Source: Rhodocyclaceae bacterium (GTDB taxonomy: Bacteria; Pseudomonadota; Gammaproteobacteria; Burkholderiales; Rhodocyclaceae). Taken from it: a stretch of 64,000 bases of DNA. The notes beneath the pieces are model-generated. The model did not search any database and was not told the origin of the DNA. It saw nothing but the letters and a program-made list of their open reading frames with translations. Of this stretch, positions 48,176-57,434 are shown in pieces; the stretch's first letter is position 1, and every line of letters begins with the position of its first letter. The position numbers were made by a program, and so were the translations under genes. The stretch is taken from the NCBI GenBank assembly GCA_019455325.1, contig JACFMQ010000008.1, positions 122,748 through 186,747 of the forward strand, written 5' to 3'.

Positions 48176-48902
48176 ACGTATCTGCCCCGGCGGCGAGCGG
48201 CGCTTCCTGGCGCTGCTCGCCGTCTCCGCCGCGCTGCACGCGCTGGCGCTGGCCTGGGTGCGGATGCCGGAGGCACCGCGCCCGGGGGCGCCGGCCATGC
48301 TCGCGGTCCTCAACGCAAGCCTGCGCGTCGGCGGCGTTGCGCCCGAGCGCGACGCCGCGCCGTCGCATCCGGCGCCGCCGCCGGTCGTCCAGACGGCGGC
48401 GCGGCAGCCCTCGGCGCGCCGCGCGCCGCGCGCGCTGCCGGCGGCGCCGGAGGTTGCCGGGCCGACGGCTGCGCCATCCGCTGCGCCATCTGTGGCGGCT
48501 GTAGCCGCCGTCGCCGAAACGACGACGCCGGCGGTGCCAACCCCGGTCGCCGCGCCGCCGCCGCCGGCGCCGCCTGCCGCCGACGCGGCGCGGCTGCTCG
48601 ACGACTACGGCCAGCGCCTCGCCGATCTCTTCTCGCGCCAGCAGGAATACCCGCGCCTGGCCGCCCTGCGCGGCTGGGAGGGCGAGGTGCGCGTGCGCCT
48701 CTCGGTGGCGCGGCGGGGCAACCTGACCGCGGTGCGGCTGGAGCGTTCGAGCGGCTACGAGGTGCTCGACCGGCACGCGCTGGCCATGGTCGAGGCCATC
48801 GGCCAACTGCCGCCGCCGCCCGCCGGTTTCATCGAATCCTCACCCACCGGCGACGTCCAGGTCGTCGTTCCCGTTCACTACAAACTGAGAAAACCCGTAT
48901 GA
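48162..48902 (+). CDS. TonB-family energy transducer
   Basis: A 246-residue protein. One membrane helix ([19 protein letters not shown]) is followed by an Ala/Pro-rich periplasmic spacer (about residues 45-155) and a C-terminal TonB domain ([37 protein letters not shown]). It would couple the proton-motive force to the receptor encoded next. No exbB or exbD is nearby. It overlaps the receptor gene by four bases (ATGA) and is the first long gene of the operon. Confidence 0.9.
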   Translation: MWPAERICPGGERRFLALLAVSAALHALALAWVRMPEAPRPGAPAMLAVLNASLRVGGVAPERDAAPSHPAPPPVVQTAARQPSARRAPRALPAAPEVAGPTAAPSAAPSVAAVAAVAETTTPAVPTPVAAPPPPAPPAADAARLLDDYGQRLADLFSRQQEYPRLAALRGWEGEVRVRLSVARRGNLTAVRLERSSGYEVLDRHALAMVEAIGQLPPPPAGFIESSPTGDVQVVVPVHYKLRKPV

Positions 48903-51397
48903 AAACGCAACGTCGCAAACCCCTCGCCGGTCTCCTCTGTGTTGCCCTCGCCGGTGCCGCCGGCGCCGCGGAACCGACTTCCGGGGTCGTCGAGACGGCC
49001 CCCGTGCACGTCATCGGCACCATGCCGCTGCCCGGCGTCGGCCTGCCGCGCGACCAGATCCCGGCCAACGTGCAGACCGCCGAGGGGGCGCAACTGGCGG
49101 ACCCGGCCGATACCAGCGTCGCCGATTTCATGAAGCGCCGGCTCGGCAGCGTGCATGTCAACGACATCCAGAACAACCCGTTCCAGCCCGACGTCAATTA
49201 CCGCGGCTACACCGTCTCGCCGCTGCTCGGCACGCCGCAGGGCCTGTCGGTCTATGTCGACGGCGTCCGCCTCAACCAGCCGTTCGGCGACGTGGTCAAC
49301 TGGGATCTGATCCCGCGTTCGGCGATCGCCTCGCTGGCGATGATGCCCGGTTCCAACCCGGTCTTCGGCCTCAACACGCTCGGCGGCGCGCTCTCCCTGC
49401 GCACCAAGGACGGCCTTTCCAGCCCGGGCACCGCGGTGCAGGCGCTGGCCGGCAGCGACGGGCGGCGTTCGCTCGAATTCGAGCACGGCGGCAGCAATGC
49501 GCAGGGCCTGAACTGGTTCGCCACCGGCAGCGGCTTCCGCGACGACGGCTGGCGCGACGACTCGCCGAGCCGCGTCAAGCAGCTCTTCGGCAAGCTCGGC
49601 TGGGCCGACGCCAGGACCGACCTGTCGTTGAGCCTGGCGCTCGCCGACAGCAAGCTCACCGGCAACGGCCTGCAGGAGCAGCGTTTCCTCGAACGCGACT
49701 ACAGCAGCGTCTACACCAAGCCCGACGAGACCGAGAACAAATCGCTGCACCTCAACCTGTCCGGCCAGCGCAGCCTGAGCGACGACCTGCAGCTTGCCGG
49801 CAACGTCTACTACCGCAAGCTGCGCACCCGCACCTACAACGGCGACATCAACGAGGACGCCTTCGACCAGGCGGTGTACCAGCCCAGCGCCGCCGAGCAG
49901 GCGGCGCTGGCGGCGGCCGGCTACAGCGGCTTCCCGACCTCCGGCGCCACGGCCGCGAACACGCCGTTCCCGTTCTGGCGCTGCCTCGCCAACGTGCTGC
50001 TCGACGACGAGCCGGCGGAAAAGTGCAACGGGATGATCAACCGCACCCGCACCGAACAGGACAACTACGGCGTCTCCGGCCAGCTCACCTCGTTCGCCCC
50101 GCTGTTCGGCCGCAAGAACCAGTTCACCGCCGGCGCCGGCTTCGACGCCAGCCGCATCCGCTTCCACCAGTCGGCCCAGTTCGGCTACCTCAATCCGGAC
50201 CGGAGCATCACCCCGGTGGACGCCTTCGCCGACGGCAGCGCGATCGACGACGACGGCGGCCTGATCGACAGCCGCGTCGACCTCAGCGGCCGCACCCGCA
50301 CCTGGAGCATCTACGCCAGCGACACGCTGACGCTGAACGAGGTCTGGCACCTGACGCTGGCCGGCCGCTACAACCGGACGACGGTGAAGAACCGCGACCA
50401 CCTGACGCCGGGCGGCGGCAGCGGCTCGCTCGACGGCGACCACACCTTCGACCGCTTCAACCCGGCGCTCGGCCTGGCCTTCACGCCGACGCCGGCCTTC
50501 AGCGCCTACGCCGGCTACAACGAGGGCAGCCGCACGCCGACCGCGGTCGAGCTGGGCTGCGCCGATCCGGCCAACCCGTGCAAGCTGCCGAACGCCATGG
50601 CCGGTGATCCGCCGCTCAAGCAGGTCGTCACCAAGACCTGGGAGGCCGGCCTGCGCGGCATGCTCGGGGCGAAGACACGCTGGAACGCCGGCGTCTTCCG
50701 CGCCGACAACTACGACGACATCATGTTCGTCGCCGACGACACGTCCGGCTTCGGCTACTTCCGGAACTTCGGCAAGACCCGCCGCCAGGGCGTCGAACTC
50801 GGGCTGGACGGCACGCTCGGCCGCGTCGACTTCGGCGTCAACTACACCTTCCTCGACGCCACCTACCGCAGCGCCGAGACGGTCAACGGCGCCGGCAACA
50901 GCAGCAACGACGCCTCCCGGCCGGGCCTGGAAGGCAACATCGACGTCCGTTCCGGCGACCGCATCCCGCTGATCCCGCGCCACATGCTCAAGGCTCACGT
51001 GGACTGGAAGATCGACGACGCCTGGTCGGTCGGCCTCGGCATGGTCGCCGTCGCCGGCAGCTATGCGCGCGGCAACGAAAACAACCAGCACCGGGCCGAC
51101 GGCGTCTACTACCTCGACCCGGGCAAGAGCAGCGGCTACGCCGTCTTCGACCTCGGCGGCAAGTACCGTGCGACGCCGCAGTTGAGCTTCTTCGCCCAGG
51201 TGAACAACCTCTTCGACCGCGAGTACCACACCGCCGCGCAGCTCGGCGCCACCGGCTTCGGCAACGACGGCGGCTTCGTCGCGCGGCCGTTCGCGCCGCC
51301 GGCGGCCAACAACGAGCAGCAGTTGGGCGCCACCTTCTACGCTCCGGGCGCACCGCGCAGCTACTGGGTCGGCCTGCGCTACGCCTTCGGCAAATGA
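48899..51397 (+). CDS. TonB-dependent outer-membrane receptor, possibly for lanthanides, a lanthanophore or PQQ
   Basis: An 832-residue receptor with a signal peptide (about 1-24). The plug follows ([38 protein letters not shown]), then a 22-strand barrel ending in GLRYAFGK. There is no N-terminal STN signalling domain. The acidic loop [14 protein letters not shown] is notable. The substrate is inferred only from context: it is divergent from a lanthanide-type dehydrogenase and in an operon with pqqE. PQQ uptake, as by E. coli YncD/PqqU, is an alternative. It overlaps the kinase gene by four bases. Confidence 0.88.
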   Translation: MKTQRRKPLAGLLCVALAGAAGAAEPTSGVVETAPVHVIGTMPLPGVGLPRDQIPANVQTAEGAQLADPADTSVADFMKRRLGSVHVNDIQNNPFQPDVNYRGYTVSPLLGTPQGLSVYVDGVRLNQPFGDVVNWDLIPRSAIASLAMMPGSNPVFGLNTLGGALSLRTKDGLSSPGTAVQALAGSDGRRSLEFEHGGSNAQGLNWFATGSGFRDDGWRDDSPSRVKQLFGKLGWADARTDLSLSLALADSKLTGNGLQEQRFLERDYSSVYTKPDETENKSLHLNLSGQRSLSDDLQLAGNVYYRKLRTRTYNGDINEDAFDQAVYQPSAAEQAALAAAGYSGFPTSGATAANTPFPFWRCLANVLLDDEPAEKCNGMINRTRTEQDNYGVSGQLTSFAPLFGRKNQFTAGAGFDASRIRFHQSAQFGYLNPDRSITPVDAFADGSAIDDDGGLIDSRVDLSGRTRTWSIYASDTLTLNEVWHLTLAGRYNRTTVKNRDHLTPGGGSGSLDGDHTFDRFNPALGLAFTPTPAFSAYAGYNEGSRTPTAVELGCADPANPCKLPNAMAGDPPLKQVVTKTWEAGLRGMLGAKTRWNAGVFRADNYDDIMFVADDTSGFGYFRNFGKTRRQGVELGLDGTLGRVDFGVNYTFLDATYRSAETVNGAGNSSNDASRPGLEGNIDVRSGDRIPLIPRHMLKAHVDWKIDDAWSVGLGMVAVAGSYARGNENNQHRADGVYYLDPGKSSGYAVFDLGGKYRATPQLSFFAQVNNLFDREYHTAAQLGATGFGNDGGFVARPFAPPAANNEQQLGATFYAPGAPRSYWVGLRYAFGK

Positions 51398-52803
51398 AGC
51401 TGCCGCGTCGCCCCAGCCTGCGCACGCGCATCAGCCTGCTGCTGACGGCGCTGGCGGCGGCGCTGCCGCTCGCCCTCGGCGGCCTCTGGCTGCACGGCGC
51501 GCGCGCCGGCATCCACGAGGAAATCGAGGCGGCGACGCGCGTCTCGGCGCAGTGGCTGGCGTCGCTGGCGCGCGAGGCGCAGGGCGACGCGGCCGCCGCC
51601 GATCGCCTGGGCGGGCAACTGCGCGCGCTCGGCCGCATCCGCGCCAGCGAACTCGAAATCCTCGCGCCGTCCGGCGAGCGCCTCTACCGCTCGCCGCCGG
51701 CCGTCTACAAGGCCGGCCGCGACGCGCCCGCCTGGTTCGCGGCGCTGGCCACGCCGTCGTTCGCCGAGCGCCGCTTCGACGCCGGCAGCTTCGTGCTGGT
51801 GCTCTACCCCGATCCGTCGCGCGCCGTGCTCGATGCCTGGGACGATCTCGTCGCCATGGCCGGCTGGGCGGCGGCGCTGCTCGGGCTGCTCTTCGTCGCC
51901 GTGCGCGGCGCGCTCGCCCGCGCGCTGCGGCCGCTCGACGCGGTGGTGGCGGCGCTCGACCGCACCGCGCGCGGCGACGCCGGCCGCCGCTTCGCCGCGC
52001 GCCTGCCGGTGGGCGACGCGCCCGAACTCGACCGCCTGGCGCGCGCCTTCAACGGCATGGCCGACCGGCTGGCGCAGGCGGTCGACGAGAACGTGCGCCT
52101 GGAGGCCGACCGCGAGATCGCGCGCCGCCTGCGCGCCGGGCTGGAGGACGAGCGCCGCGCCATCGCGCGCGAGCTGCACGACGAACTGGCGCAGGGCATC
52201 ACCGCCGTGCGCGCGCTGGCCGGCGCCATCGTCCAGCGCAGCGACGACCGGCCGGCGCTGGCCGAGCCGGCGCGGCACATCGTCGCCGTCGCCGGCGAGA
52301 TGCAGGACGGCGTGCGCGCGATCCTGCAGCGCCTGCGTTCGCCGATTGCCGCCGACGGCCTGGCGGCGGCGCTGCACCGGCACTGCGCGGCCTGGCGCGA
52401 GCGGCATCCGCGCATCGCGCTGGAACTGCGCTGCGCGCTCGGCGACGCGCCGGTCGGCGAGGCCGCGGCCGAGGCCGCGCTGCGCATCGTCCAGGAGGCG
52501 CTGACCAACGTCGCCCGCCACGCCGGCGCCGCGCGCGTCGAGGTCGCGGTCGACGCCGCCGGCGGCTGGCTCGCGCTGTGCGTCGCCGACGACGGCCGCG
52601 GCCTCGCCGCCGGCGCCTCGCCGCGGCCCGGCTGCGGCCTCGGGCTGGCCGGCATGGCCGAGCGCGCGGCCGCGCTCGGCGGCGAACTGCGCGTGACCGA
52701 CCGCCCCGGCGGCGGCGTCCGCGTCCTCGCCCGGTTGCCCGACGCGGCGCCGGCGCGCCAGGATGAAGGCAGCGCGCCGGCCGGCGCCGCCTGCCCGCGC
52801 TGA
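51394..52803 (+). CDS. NarX-type sensor histidine kinase
   Basis: A 469-residue membrane kinase. Two helices (about 12-32 and 148-170) frame a periplasmic sensor domain of about 115 residues. HAMP, a HisKA_3 domain with His in [11 protein letters not shown], and a HATPase domain ([23 protein letters not shown]) follow. It overlaps the receptor gene (ATGA). A sensor encoded directly after its receptor suggests it reads the imported ligand, perhaps lanthanide, as PedS2 does in P. putida. Confidence 0.92.
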   Translation: MKLPRRPSLRTRISLLLTALAAALPLALGGLWLHGARAGIHEEIEAATRVSAQWLASLAREAQGDAAAADRLGGQLRALGRIRASELEILAPSGERLYRSPPAVYKAGRDAPAWFAALATPSFAERRFDAGSFVLVLYPDPSRAVLDAWDDLVAMAGWAAALLGLLFVAVRGALARALRPLDAVVAALDRTARGDAGRRFAARLPVGDAPELDRLARAFNGMADRLAQAVDENVRLEADREIARRLRAGLEDERRAIARELHDELAQGITAVRALAGAIVQRSDDRPALAEPARHIVAVAGEMQDGVRAILQRLRSPIAADGLAAALHRHCAAWRERHPRIALELRCALGDAPVGEAAAEAALRIVQEALTNVARHAGAARVEVAVDAAGGWLALCVADDGRGLAAGASPRPGCGLGLAGMAERAAALGGELRVTDRPGGGVRVLARLPDAAPARQDEGSAPAGAACPR

Positions 52804-52842
52804 ACGGTTTCCACTTTCCCCATGCCGACCGGAGGCACCACG

Positions 52843-53502
52843 ATGAATCCGACCACGAACCTTCCCCTGCGCGGCTGCCGCGTGCTGCTCGCCGACGACC
52901 ACGCCGTCGTCCGCCTCGGTTTTCGCCTGCTGCTCGAAGGCGCCGGCGGCGAAGTGGTCGGCGAGGCCGACAGCGGCGAGGCGGCGCTGCGCCTTTACGG
53001 GGAACTCTTCCCCGACGTGCTGGTGATGGACGTGTCGATGCCCGGCATGGGCGGGCTGGCGGCGCTGGAACGGCTGCGCGCGGCGCAGCCGGCGGCGCGC
53101 GCGCTGATGCTCTCGGCGCACCACGACGCGGCGATCCCGGCGCGCGCGCTGCGCCTCGGCGCCTGCGGCTACCTGTGCAAGCGCGCGGCGCCGGAGGAAT
53201 TCCTGCGCGCCGTGCGCGAGATCGCCGCCGGCCGCCGCTACCTCGACCCGGAACTGGCGCCGGCGCTGGCGCTGGCGCAGATCGCCGGCGCCGCCGACCC
53301 GGTCGCCGCGCTGACCGAGAAGGAGTTCGCCGTCTTCATGAAGCTCGCCGCCGGGCATTCGGTGAACGAGGTCGCCGAGACCTTCTTCCTCAGCCCGAGC
53401 ACGGTCGGCACGCACCTCTATCACATCAAGCAGAAGCTGAACCTGCGGAACGCCGCCGACATGGCGCTGCTCGCCGTGCGCAGCGGGCTGGTCGAGGCGT
53501 GA
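52843..53502 (+). CDS. NarL-family response regulator
   Basis: A 219-residue regulator. The receiver has the pocket VLLADDHAVVRLG and phosphoacceptor D63 (VLVMDVSMPG). The LuxR-type HTH is at about 150-210 (LTEKEFAVFMKLAAGHSVNE), with unusual KEF in the usual place of REx. It follows its kinase by 39 bases and overlaps the hydrolase start by one base (TGATG). Target sites are unknown. Confidence 0.92.
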   Translation: MNPTTNLPLRGCRVLLADDHAVVRLGFRLLLEGAGGEVVGEADSGEAALRLYGELFPDVLVMDVSMPGMGGLAALERLRAAQPAARALMLSAHHDAAIPARALRLGACGYLCKRAAPEEFLRAVREIAAGRRYLDPELAPALALAQIAGAADPVAALTEKEFAVFMKLAAGHSVNEVAETFFLSPSTVGTHLYHIKQKLNLRNAADMALLAVRSGLVEA

Positions 53503-54467
53503 TGGTGGCGGCGGACGGCGACGGCCTCTTTCCCGCGGCGCCGCCGTTCGCCGAACGCCGCCTGCCGGTCGGCGACGGCCACGCGCTGCACGTCGAGGAA
53601 TGCGGCAACCCGGACGGGCTGCCGCTGCTCTTTCTGCACGGCGGGCCGGGCAGCGGCTGCTCGCCGCGCCAGCGCCGGCTGTTCGACCCGCGGCGCTTCC
53701 GCGCGGTGCTCGTCGACCAGCGCGGCTGCGGCCGCAGCGCGCCGCTCGGCGGGCTGGCCGGCAACGACACCGCCGCGCTGGTCGCCGACTGCGAGCGCGT
53801 GCGCGCGGCGCTCGGCGTCGACCGCTGGCTGCTCTGCGGCGGCTCCTGGGGCAGCCTGCTCGCGCTCGCCTACGCCCAGGCGCATCCGCACGCGGTCGCC
53901 GGCCTGGTGCTGCGCGGCGTCTTCCTCGGCTCGCGCGAGGAGGCGCACGGCTACGCGCGCGGCGCGGCGCGCGCCGCCCGGCTGCTGCCGCCGGGCAACG
54001 CCGACTTCGTCGCCGATCCGCTGGCGCCGTGGGTCAGCCGCATCCTCAGCGCCGATCCGGAACGGTCGCGGCCGGCGGTCCGCGCCTGGCTCGACCACGA
54101 ACGCGCGCTGATGGGCGAAGCGCCGCTCGCCGCGCCGGCCGACGCGATGCAGACGGCGAAGGCGCGCATCCAGATGCACTACCTGATGCACGACTGCTTC
54201 CTGGCGCCGGGCCGCCTGCTCGCCGGCGTACCGGCGATCCGCCACCTGCCGGCGGCGATCGTGCAGGGGCTGGCCGATCCGGTCTGCCCGCCGCTCGCCG
54301 CCGCGCGCCTGCGCGCCGCCTGGCCGGAGGCGGAGTGGACCGGCATCGCCGGCGCCGGCCACGGCGGCCTGACGCCGGCGCTGGCGTCGGCGATCATCGC
54401 GGCGCTGGCGCGCGTCGCCGACCGCGCCGAACGGCGCGGCCGCGACCGGAACAGCGAGCGGGGCTGA
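53502..54467 (+). CDS. Prolyl iminopeptidase-like alpha/beta hydrolase
   Basis: A 321-residue cytoplasmic hydrolase. The oxyanion motif is LFLHGGPGSGC, the nucleophile Ser is in GGSWGSLLALAYA, and the late His is in GAGHGGL. This pattern is that of proline iminopeptidases, which cut N-terminal Pro from peptides. In an operon with pqqE it may trim a peptide precursor. The PQQ pathway normally uses other peptidases, so this role is inference. Confidence 0.9.
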   Translation: MVAADGDGLFPAAPPFAERRLPVGDGHALHVEECGNPDGLPLLFLHGGPGSGCSPRQRRLFDPRRFRAVLVDQRGCGRSAPLGGLAGNDTAALVADCERVRAALGVDRWLLCGGSWGSLLALAYAQAHPHAVAGLVLRGVFLGSREEAHGYARGAARAARLLPPGNADFVADPLAPWVSRILSADPERSRPAVRAWLDHERALMGEAPLAAPADAMQTAKARIQMHYLMHDCFLAPGRLLAGVPAIRHLPAAIVQGLADPVCPPLAAARLRAAWPEAEWTGIAGAGHGGLTPALASAIIAALARVADRAERRGRDRNSERG

Positions 54468-54577
54468 AAGCGCGCCTAGCGAAAATCGGGAGGCCGCAAT
54501 CCCGATCCGCCGGATGCCGCGGCGGCCGCCGCCGCGCACACTGGGCCATCGGCATCTTCCGACGAAAGGAACGGGCC

Positions 54578-55723
54578 ATGCCCACCGAACAGAAAGGTCT
54601 CAGCCTCGACGGCCAGGGCCGGCCGCTCTGGCTGTCGCTGGAACTGACCTACCGCTGCCCGCTGAAATGCTCGTGGTGCAACAATCCGCTCGACTTCGCC
54701 GACTACGCGGCGCGCGAGCTTTCCACCGACGAATGGAAGGCGGTGCTGCGCGACGGCCGCGAACTGGGCGCGCTGCAGCTCGGCTTCACCGGCGGCGAGC
54801 CGCTCTTGCGCGACGACCTGGAGGAACTGGTCGCCTATGCGGACGCCATCGGCTACTACACCAACCTGATCACCTCCGGCGTCGGCCTCGACGATGCGCG
54901 CCTCGCAGCGCTGAAGGCGGCCGGGTTGAAGCAGGTGCAGCTTTCCCTGCAGTCGACCCGGGCCGATCTCACCGACGCGCTGGTCGGCGCCCGCGCGCAT
55001 GCCGCCAAGATCGAGGCGGCGCGGCTGATCAAGGCGCACGGCCTGCCGATGGTGCTCAACGTGCCGGTGGTCCGGCAGAACGTCGAGCGGATCGGCGAGG
55101 CCATCGAATGGGCGGCCGGCCTCGGCATCGAGTACGTCGAGTTCGCCAACATCCAGTATTACAACTGGGCGCTGATGAACCGCGACGAGCTGCTGCCGAC
55201 GCTCGAACAGGTCCGCGCCGCCGAACGCACGGTGAACGAATGGCGCGCCCGGCTCGGCAAGGCGATGACGATCTACTTCGTCATCCCCGACTACCACGAG
55301 GGCCGGCCGAAGGCATGCATGAACGGCTGGGGCGCCATCCACCTGACCGTGGCCCCGGACGGCGTGGCCATGCCGTGCCAGGAGGCGCGCGCCATCCCCG
55401 GCCTGGAATTCCTGTCGGTGCGCGAGAAGCCGCTGGCCTGGCTGTGGCACGAGTCGCCGCTGTTCAGGAAATACCGCGGCGTGGACTGGCTGCCCGAGCC
55501 CTGCGGCTCGTGCCCGGAAAAGGAGAAGGACTTCGGCGGCTGCCGCTGCCAGGCCTTTCTGCTCACCGGCGACGCCGGCAACGTCGACCCGGCGTGCAGC
55601 CGCTCGCCGCACCATCACCGCGTGCGCGAGGCGGTCGCCGCCGCCGCGCAGCCGCTGCGTTTCCGCAAGCCGCTGGTCCGGCGCTCGGCGCGCGCGGTGG
55701 AAACCGCGTTCATGGGAGATTGA
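54578..55723 (+). CDS. pqqE: PqqE-type radical SAM/SPASM enzyme
   Basis: A 381-residue radical SAM enzyme. The [4Fe-4S] motif is C27-x3-C31-x2-C34 (CPLKCSWC). The SPASM region at the C-terminus has CGSCPEKEKDFGGCRCQAF and ACSRSPHHH, as in true PqqE. PqqE links Glu and Tyr of the PqqA peptide, the first step of PQQ synthesis. pqqA, B, C and D are absent from the window. It follows the hydrolase by 110 bases with AAAGGA before the ATG. Either it serves the standard pathway encoded elsewhere or it acts on another peptide. Confidence 0.95.
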   Translation: MPTEQKGLSLDGQGRPLWLSLELTYRCPLKCSWCNNPLDFADYAARELSTDEWKAVLRDGRELGALQLGFTGGEPLLRDDLEELVAYADAIGYYTNLITSGVGLDDARLAALKAAGLKQVQLSLQSTRADLTDALVGARAHAAKIEAARLIKAHGLPMVLNVPVVRQNVERIGEAIEWAAGLGIEYVEFANIQYYNWALMNRDELLPTLEQVRAAERTVNEWRARLGKAMTIYFVIPDYHEGRPKACMNGWGAIHLTVAPDGVAMPCQEARAIPGLEFLSVREKPLAWLWHESPLFRKYRGVDWLPEPCGSCPEKEKDFGGCRCQAFLLTGDAGNVDPACSRSPHHHRVREAVAAAAQPLRFRKPLVRRSARAVETAFMGD

Positions 55724-55726
55724 GCA

Positions 55727-55819
55727 ATGAGACACCCCTACGACACCGCCACCGGCACCGTCGCGCTCGGCGTCGCGCTGACCGCGCTGCTCGTCGCGCT
55801 GCTGCGCTTCATCGGCTGA
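55727..55819 (+). CDS. 30-residue single-pass membrane peptide
   Basis: A 30-codon frame starts three bases after the pqqE stop and ends seven bases before the PuuD-like gene. The peptide is a short polar head (MRHPYDTATG) plus one hydrophobic helix (TVALGVALTALLVALLRFIG). Its tight fit between two genes supports a real product. It lacks the Glu of PqqA, but has one Tyr. It could be a small membrane subunit or an assembly factor. Confidence 0.6.
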   Translation: MRHPYDTATGTVALGVALTALLVALLRFIG

Positions 55820-55826
55820 GGCGGCG

Positions 55827-56333
55827 ATGGATCTTTCCGCGCTCGACCTGCTCGCCCGCTGGGCGCACTTCATCGCCGGCATCGTCTGGGTCGGCCACAA
55901 CTACGCCAGCGTCGTGCAGCGGCCGAGCTGGCGGCCGCTCGCCGCCGCCGACCTGATCGACGACGCCGGCCCGCGCTTCCAGGCTTTGCTCAACCGCGAG
56001 CACGGCTTCTTCCGCTGGGCCTCGGTGGTCGCCTGGGGCGCCGGCATGTTCATGCTCTGGCAGCGCGGCTGGCTGGCCGACGCGCTGACGCTGCGCGGCG
56101 GCCTGGCGCCGCTGGGCGTCGGCGTCTGGATCGGCACGCTGATGATGATCAACGTCTGGCTGGTGCTCTGGCCGCACCAGAAGAAGGTGCTCGGCCTGGC
56201 GCCGGCGAGCGTCGAGGAACGGCTGCGCTGCGCGCGCATCACGCACCTCTCGTCGCGCACCAACACCATGCTGTCGATTCCGCTGCTGTTCTTCATGGCT
56301 GCCGGGGCGCACGGCGGCTTTCTGTTCGGGTAG
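55827..56333 (+). CDS. PuuD-like (DUF989) membrane protein
   Basis: A 168-residue inner-membrane protein with about four helices. ARWAHFIAGIVWVGHNYASV and VGVWIGTLMMINVWLVLWPH resemble the membrane domain of urate hydroxylase PuuD. The C-terminal cytochrome domain of PuuD is missing. Histidines in the helices could bind heme. No purine catabolism genes are nearby, so urate is not a likely substrate. It may feed electrons to or from the cluster enzymes. Confidence 0.82.
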   Translation: MDLSALDLLARWAHFIAGIVWVGHNYASVVQRPSWRPLAAADLIDDAGPRFQALLNREHGFFRWASVVAWGAGMFMLWQRGWLADALTLRGGLAPLGVGVWIGTLMMINVWLVLWPHQKKVLGLAPASVEERLRCARITHLSSRTNTMLSIPLLFFMAAGAHGGFLFG

Positions 56334-56339
56334 CGGGGC

Positions 56340-57434
56340 ATGGTGGCGCCGTTCGCCGACGCCTACAGCTTTGCCGCCGGCCCGGCGCGCCTGCCCGACG
56401 CGGTGCTCGAACGCGCCCGCGACGAACTCTTCCGGCGCGGCCGTGACGGCGCTTCGGCCGTCGAGCGGCCGTTCGCCGACGACGCCTTCCGCGCGACGCT
56501 GGCGCGCGCCCGGGCGCGGCTCGCCGGGCTGCTGGCGCTGCCGGCGGACTACCGCATCTTGTTCCTGGCCGGCGGCGCCATGCAGCATTTCTCGCTGCTG
56601 CCGATGAACCTGCTCGGCCCGTCGCGCGGTGCCGCCTACGCCGACTCCGGCTACTGGTCGCGGCGCGCCATCGACGAGGGGCACAAGCGGGCGACGGTCC
56701 GCGTCGTCGCGCGGCCGCCGGCCGGCGCGCCGGCGGCGCCCGACGCGCGCGGCTGGGATATCCCGGCCGACGCCGCGTACTGTCACGTGACGCCGAACGA
56801 GACCGCCGACGGCGTCGCCTGGCCCGCGCTGCCGGACACCGGCGCGGTGCCGCTGGTCGCCGACTGCACTTCGTGCTTCCTTGCTGCGCCGCTCGACGTG
56901 GCGCGCTTCGGGCTGGTCTACGCCGGCGCGCAGAAGAACGTCGGCGTCGCCGGCGTGTCCATCGTCATCGTCCGCGAGGATCTGCTCGAACGCGCGCCGC
57001 TCGACCTGCCGGCGCCGTTTTCCTACGCCGCGCAGGCGGCGCAGGATAGTTGCGTGAACACGCCGCCGACGCCGGCGATCCACGTCGCCGCGCTGGTCCT
57101 CGACTGGATCGCCGAGTCCGGCGGGCTGGCCGCGATGGCCGCCGCCAACGCGGCGAAGGCGGCGCGGCTGTACGACTTCATCGACGCCAGCGGCGGCTTC
57201 TACGCGGCGCCGGTGCGGCGCGACTGCCGTTCGAACGTGAACGTCCGCTTCCATCTCGCCGACGGCTTCGACGAGGCGCGCTTCCTCGCCGAGGCCGAGC
57301 GCCACGGACTCTTCCACCTGCGCGGCCATCCGCGCGTCGGCGGCCTGCGCGCCAGCCTCTACAACGCCATGCCGACGGCCGGCGTCGACGCGCTGCTCGG
57401 CTTCATGGCCGAGTTCATGAGCCGGAACGGGTGA
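56340..57434 (+). CDS. SerC-like class V aminotransferase with altered substrate pocket
   Basis: A 364-residue PLP enzyme close to phosphoserine aminotransferase. It has YSFAAGPARLP at the start, FLAGGAMQHFS, DCTSCFLAAPLD and the PLP lysine K199 (GAQKNVGVAG), equivalent to K198 of E. coli SerC. The N-terminal S-H-R phosphate-binding motif of SerC reads R-P-F here, and the C-terminal GHR reads GHP. These changes argue against phosphoserine as substrate. It overlaps the TIM-barrel gene by four bases (GTGA). Confidence 0.88.
   Translation: MVAPFADAYSFAAGPARLPDAVLERARDELFRRGRDGASAVERPFADDAFRATLARARARLAGLLALPADYRILFLAGGAMQHFSLLPMNLLGPSRGAAYADSGYWSRRAIDEGHKRATVRVVARPPAGAPAAPDARGWDIPADAAYCHVTPNETADGVAWPALPDTGAVPLVADCTSCFLAAPLDVARFGLVYAGAQKNVGVAGVSIVIVREDLLERAPLDLPAPFSYAAQAAQDSCVNTPPTPAIHVAALVLDWIAESGGLAAMAAANAAKAARLYDFIDASGGFYAAPVRRDCRSNVNVRFHLADGFDEARFLAEAERHGLFHLRGHPRVGGLRASLYNAMPTAGVDALLGFMAEFMSRNG

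Noticed and set aside
55727-55819. PqqA precursor peptide
   Set aside because: The 30-residue peptide has no Glu and no Glu-x3-Tyr motif, and is mostly a membrane helix. It is kept as a small membrane peptide only.
56340-57434. Phosphoserine aminotransferase (serC) for serine and pyridoxine biosynthesis
   Set aside because: The phosphate-binding residues are replaced and the gene context is unrelated, so the name serC was not given.
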